Shown in pieces: positions 53,777 through 55,019 of a stretch of DNA of 55,019 nucleotides; position 1 is the first letter of the stretch; the number at the start of each line of letters is the position of its first letter. A program made the position numbers and the translations under genes. Below the pieces are notes generated by a model, which was not told where the DNA came from, searched no databases, and worked only from the letters and a program-made list of their open reading frames with translations. This stretch comes from Psychrobacter urativorans (GTDB lineage Bacteria > Pseudomonadota > Gammaproteobacteria > Pseudomonadales > Moraxellaceae): the NCBI RefSeq assembly GCF_904846675.1, contig NZ_CAJHBT010000019.1, positions 1 through 55,019 on the forward strand, read 5' to 3'.

Positions 53777-54862
53777 TTAATCTACTGGTTTTTCTGCAGG
53801 TTGTAGGGTTACTACCCATATCTCAGCGCGCGTACCTAACCTAAAGGGTACGGCACCAAAGCCATAACCCGATGTCACCAAAAACTGAGTGCCAGCAATC
53901 TGTTTAGCACCATGTACCAATGGTTTAAACCACTTCATATAGGTAGTGAGTGGAAAAATTTGTCCACCATGAGTATGGCCAGATAAATGCAGATCAACCG
54001 GCAACGCACTGATTATTTCAATTTCTGAGGGATTATGCTCCATAATTATCACTGGCTTATCGATATCAACCTGCATCAGTAAATCTTTTGCTATAGGACG
54101 ACCGATGTCAGTTTCATCTGAACGCCCCACCAGCCATACTGACTCATCTAACAACACACTTTTATTATCAATCACTTGTATACCAGCACGCTCAACCGCT
54201 TTAGCAATCGGCACCTGATTGCCCGAATAATCATGATTGCCCAGTACCGCATAAACGCCAAGCGGCGCCTGTAGTTTTGATAGTTGCTCATGCATGTTGG
54301 TCTTATCATAATAATAGGTGCTGTCGTTCATAATGTCACCTGCCAGCAGCACCACATCAACGTTCTGCGCCTCAACGAGATTGACTAATTTCTTCAGCTG
54401 TCGATTACCAAACAATCTATCTAAATGGGTATCAGACACTAAGGCCATGGTCAATGGCTTATCTAACGGCTTATTCGTCTTAACCGTCAAACGATGCACT
54501 ACGGGTGAATAAGCATTGAATACTGATAATCCAACAATGCCAATATAAACACCGACCGCTACCGTCCGCACTAGTCTAGGCCGCTGCTTCTGCTTAAGTA
54601 CCCGACAGTAAATACCGGCAATAACCGCAGTTATCAAAGCGGCGTAAACCATAAAACCTTGCAAAATGCTCACGACCAAATAAACATCAAAACGCCCGCG
54701 CTTGTATTCACTCAGCCCGTAAATCAGTACTATGTTGTTGATAATAACAACAGACGTTACGAGTGCGACGATATGACGGCGGCGCTTTATACGCAGTAGC
54801 CAGTACATAGCAGCACTGGTGGATAGCGCTAATACTTGGGTAATAACAATAAACTTCAACAT
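53777..54862 (-). CDS. Membrane-anchored metallophosphoesterase (YkuE/YaeI-like), copy 2
   Basis: 361 residues, clear paralogue of the downstream gene. Helices in 1-130, then VSDTHLDRLFG, AGDIMNDS, VLGNHDYSGNQ and SGHTHGGQIFP, with a matching C-terminus (GAVPFRLGTRAEIW). The N-terminal membrane parts are much less alike than the enzymatic parts. Same strand and probably co-transcribed. Tandem duplication with later divergence is likely. Confidence 0.85.
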   Translation of the reverse strand: MLKFIVITQVLALSTSAAMYWLLRIKRRRHIVALVTSVVIINNIVLIYGLSEYKRGRFDVYLVVSILQGFMVYAALITAVIAGIYCRVLKQKQRPRLVRTVAVGVYIGIVGLSVFNAYSPVVHRLTVKTNKPLDKPLTMALVSDTHLDRLFGNRQLKKLVNLVEAQNVDVVLLAGDIMNDSTYYYDKTNMHEQLSKLQAPLGVYAVLGNHDYSGNQVPIAKAVERAGIQVIDNKSVLLDESVWLVGRSDETDIGRPIAKDLLMQVDIDKPVIIMEHNPSEIEIISALPVDLHLSGHTHGGQIFPLTTYMKWFKPLVHGAKQIAGTQFLVTSGYGFGAVPFRLGTRAEIWVVTLQPAEKPVD

Positions 54863-55019
54863 TATAAATAGGTCTGGTCATCAAAACACTAGGCCATCTT
54901 AAGCCAAAATTATGTAATTAACTATATCGATTGGGTATTTTCATTAGGGTCTGTATAGAATTCAAATCAGCGGCAGCCAAATAAAGACACAGGCTAGAAT
55001 CACAGCAGCTTCATAACTG
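54863..55019. other. Right edge of the window
   Basis: 157 bases upstream of the metallophosphoesterase pair. No gene is seen; the pair's promoter should lie here, but no clear consensus is visible. Confidence 0.4.

Noticed and set aside
1..55019. CRISPR arrays
   Set aside because: No regularly spaced repeat series was seen; the repeats noted are two or three copies only.

Overview
The window looks like chromosome from a gammaproteobacterium of the Moraxellaceae, most likely Psychrobacter. The reasons are the mix of genes (thrS-infC, RNase R, a full Na+-pumping NADH:quinone reductase with its maturation factors, NhaD, DUF4385, a PanZ-like acyltransferase), moderate GC, and scattered histidine genes. 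The genus is inferred from gene content and recalled protein similarity, because no database search was possible.

Layout. 1-835 holds two near-consensus tandem promoters pointing left out of the window, probably for a stable-RNA operon, and the thrS promoter and leader. 836-7276 carries thrS, infC (with an ATT start), a TelA-family gene and rnr. 7363-10288 (minus) holds a small membrane-anchored protein, a BON-MscS channel and hisA. 11274-21886 is a sodium-bioenergetics block: nqrABCDEF, an SDR, apbE (flavin transferase for NqrB/NqrC), nhaD (Na+/H+ antiporter) and nqrM (NQR maturation). 22379-28008 has a CynX-type MFS transporter and a tesA-ybbA-ybbP operon with overlapping ORFs.

28120-31373 is an AT-rich insertion and the most unusual part. 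Four minus-strand genes encode a dTMP-kinase-like protein, a MazG-like pyrophosphohydrolase, a thymidylate-synthase-like protein and a small unknown protein. Facing away from them is a dCTP-deaminase/dUTPase-fold protein with altered catalytic positions, a coiled coil and a C-terminal membrane helix. I propose it as a candidate undescribed nucleotide-based defence or signalling system. After avtA comes a second likely defence gene, an OLD/AAA15-type ATPase with an R-x(3)-H-H HEPN-like tail motif (33118-34617), then a small membrane protein.

35280-55019 returns to core genes: hisH-hisB, a GNAT/PanZ-like protein, tRNA-Phe(GAA), DUF4385, gph, a zinc-ribbon mini-protein, comM, hemN, a phytase-like esterase, an nfeD-SPFH pair, an outer-membrane beta-barrel, a frameshifted pseudogene, grpE and dnaK (without dnaJ), an HSL-family esterase and two tandem membrane-anchored metallophosphoesterases. 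Rho-independent terminators separate most units. Several long hairpins and short repeats remain unexplained and are listed as findings.
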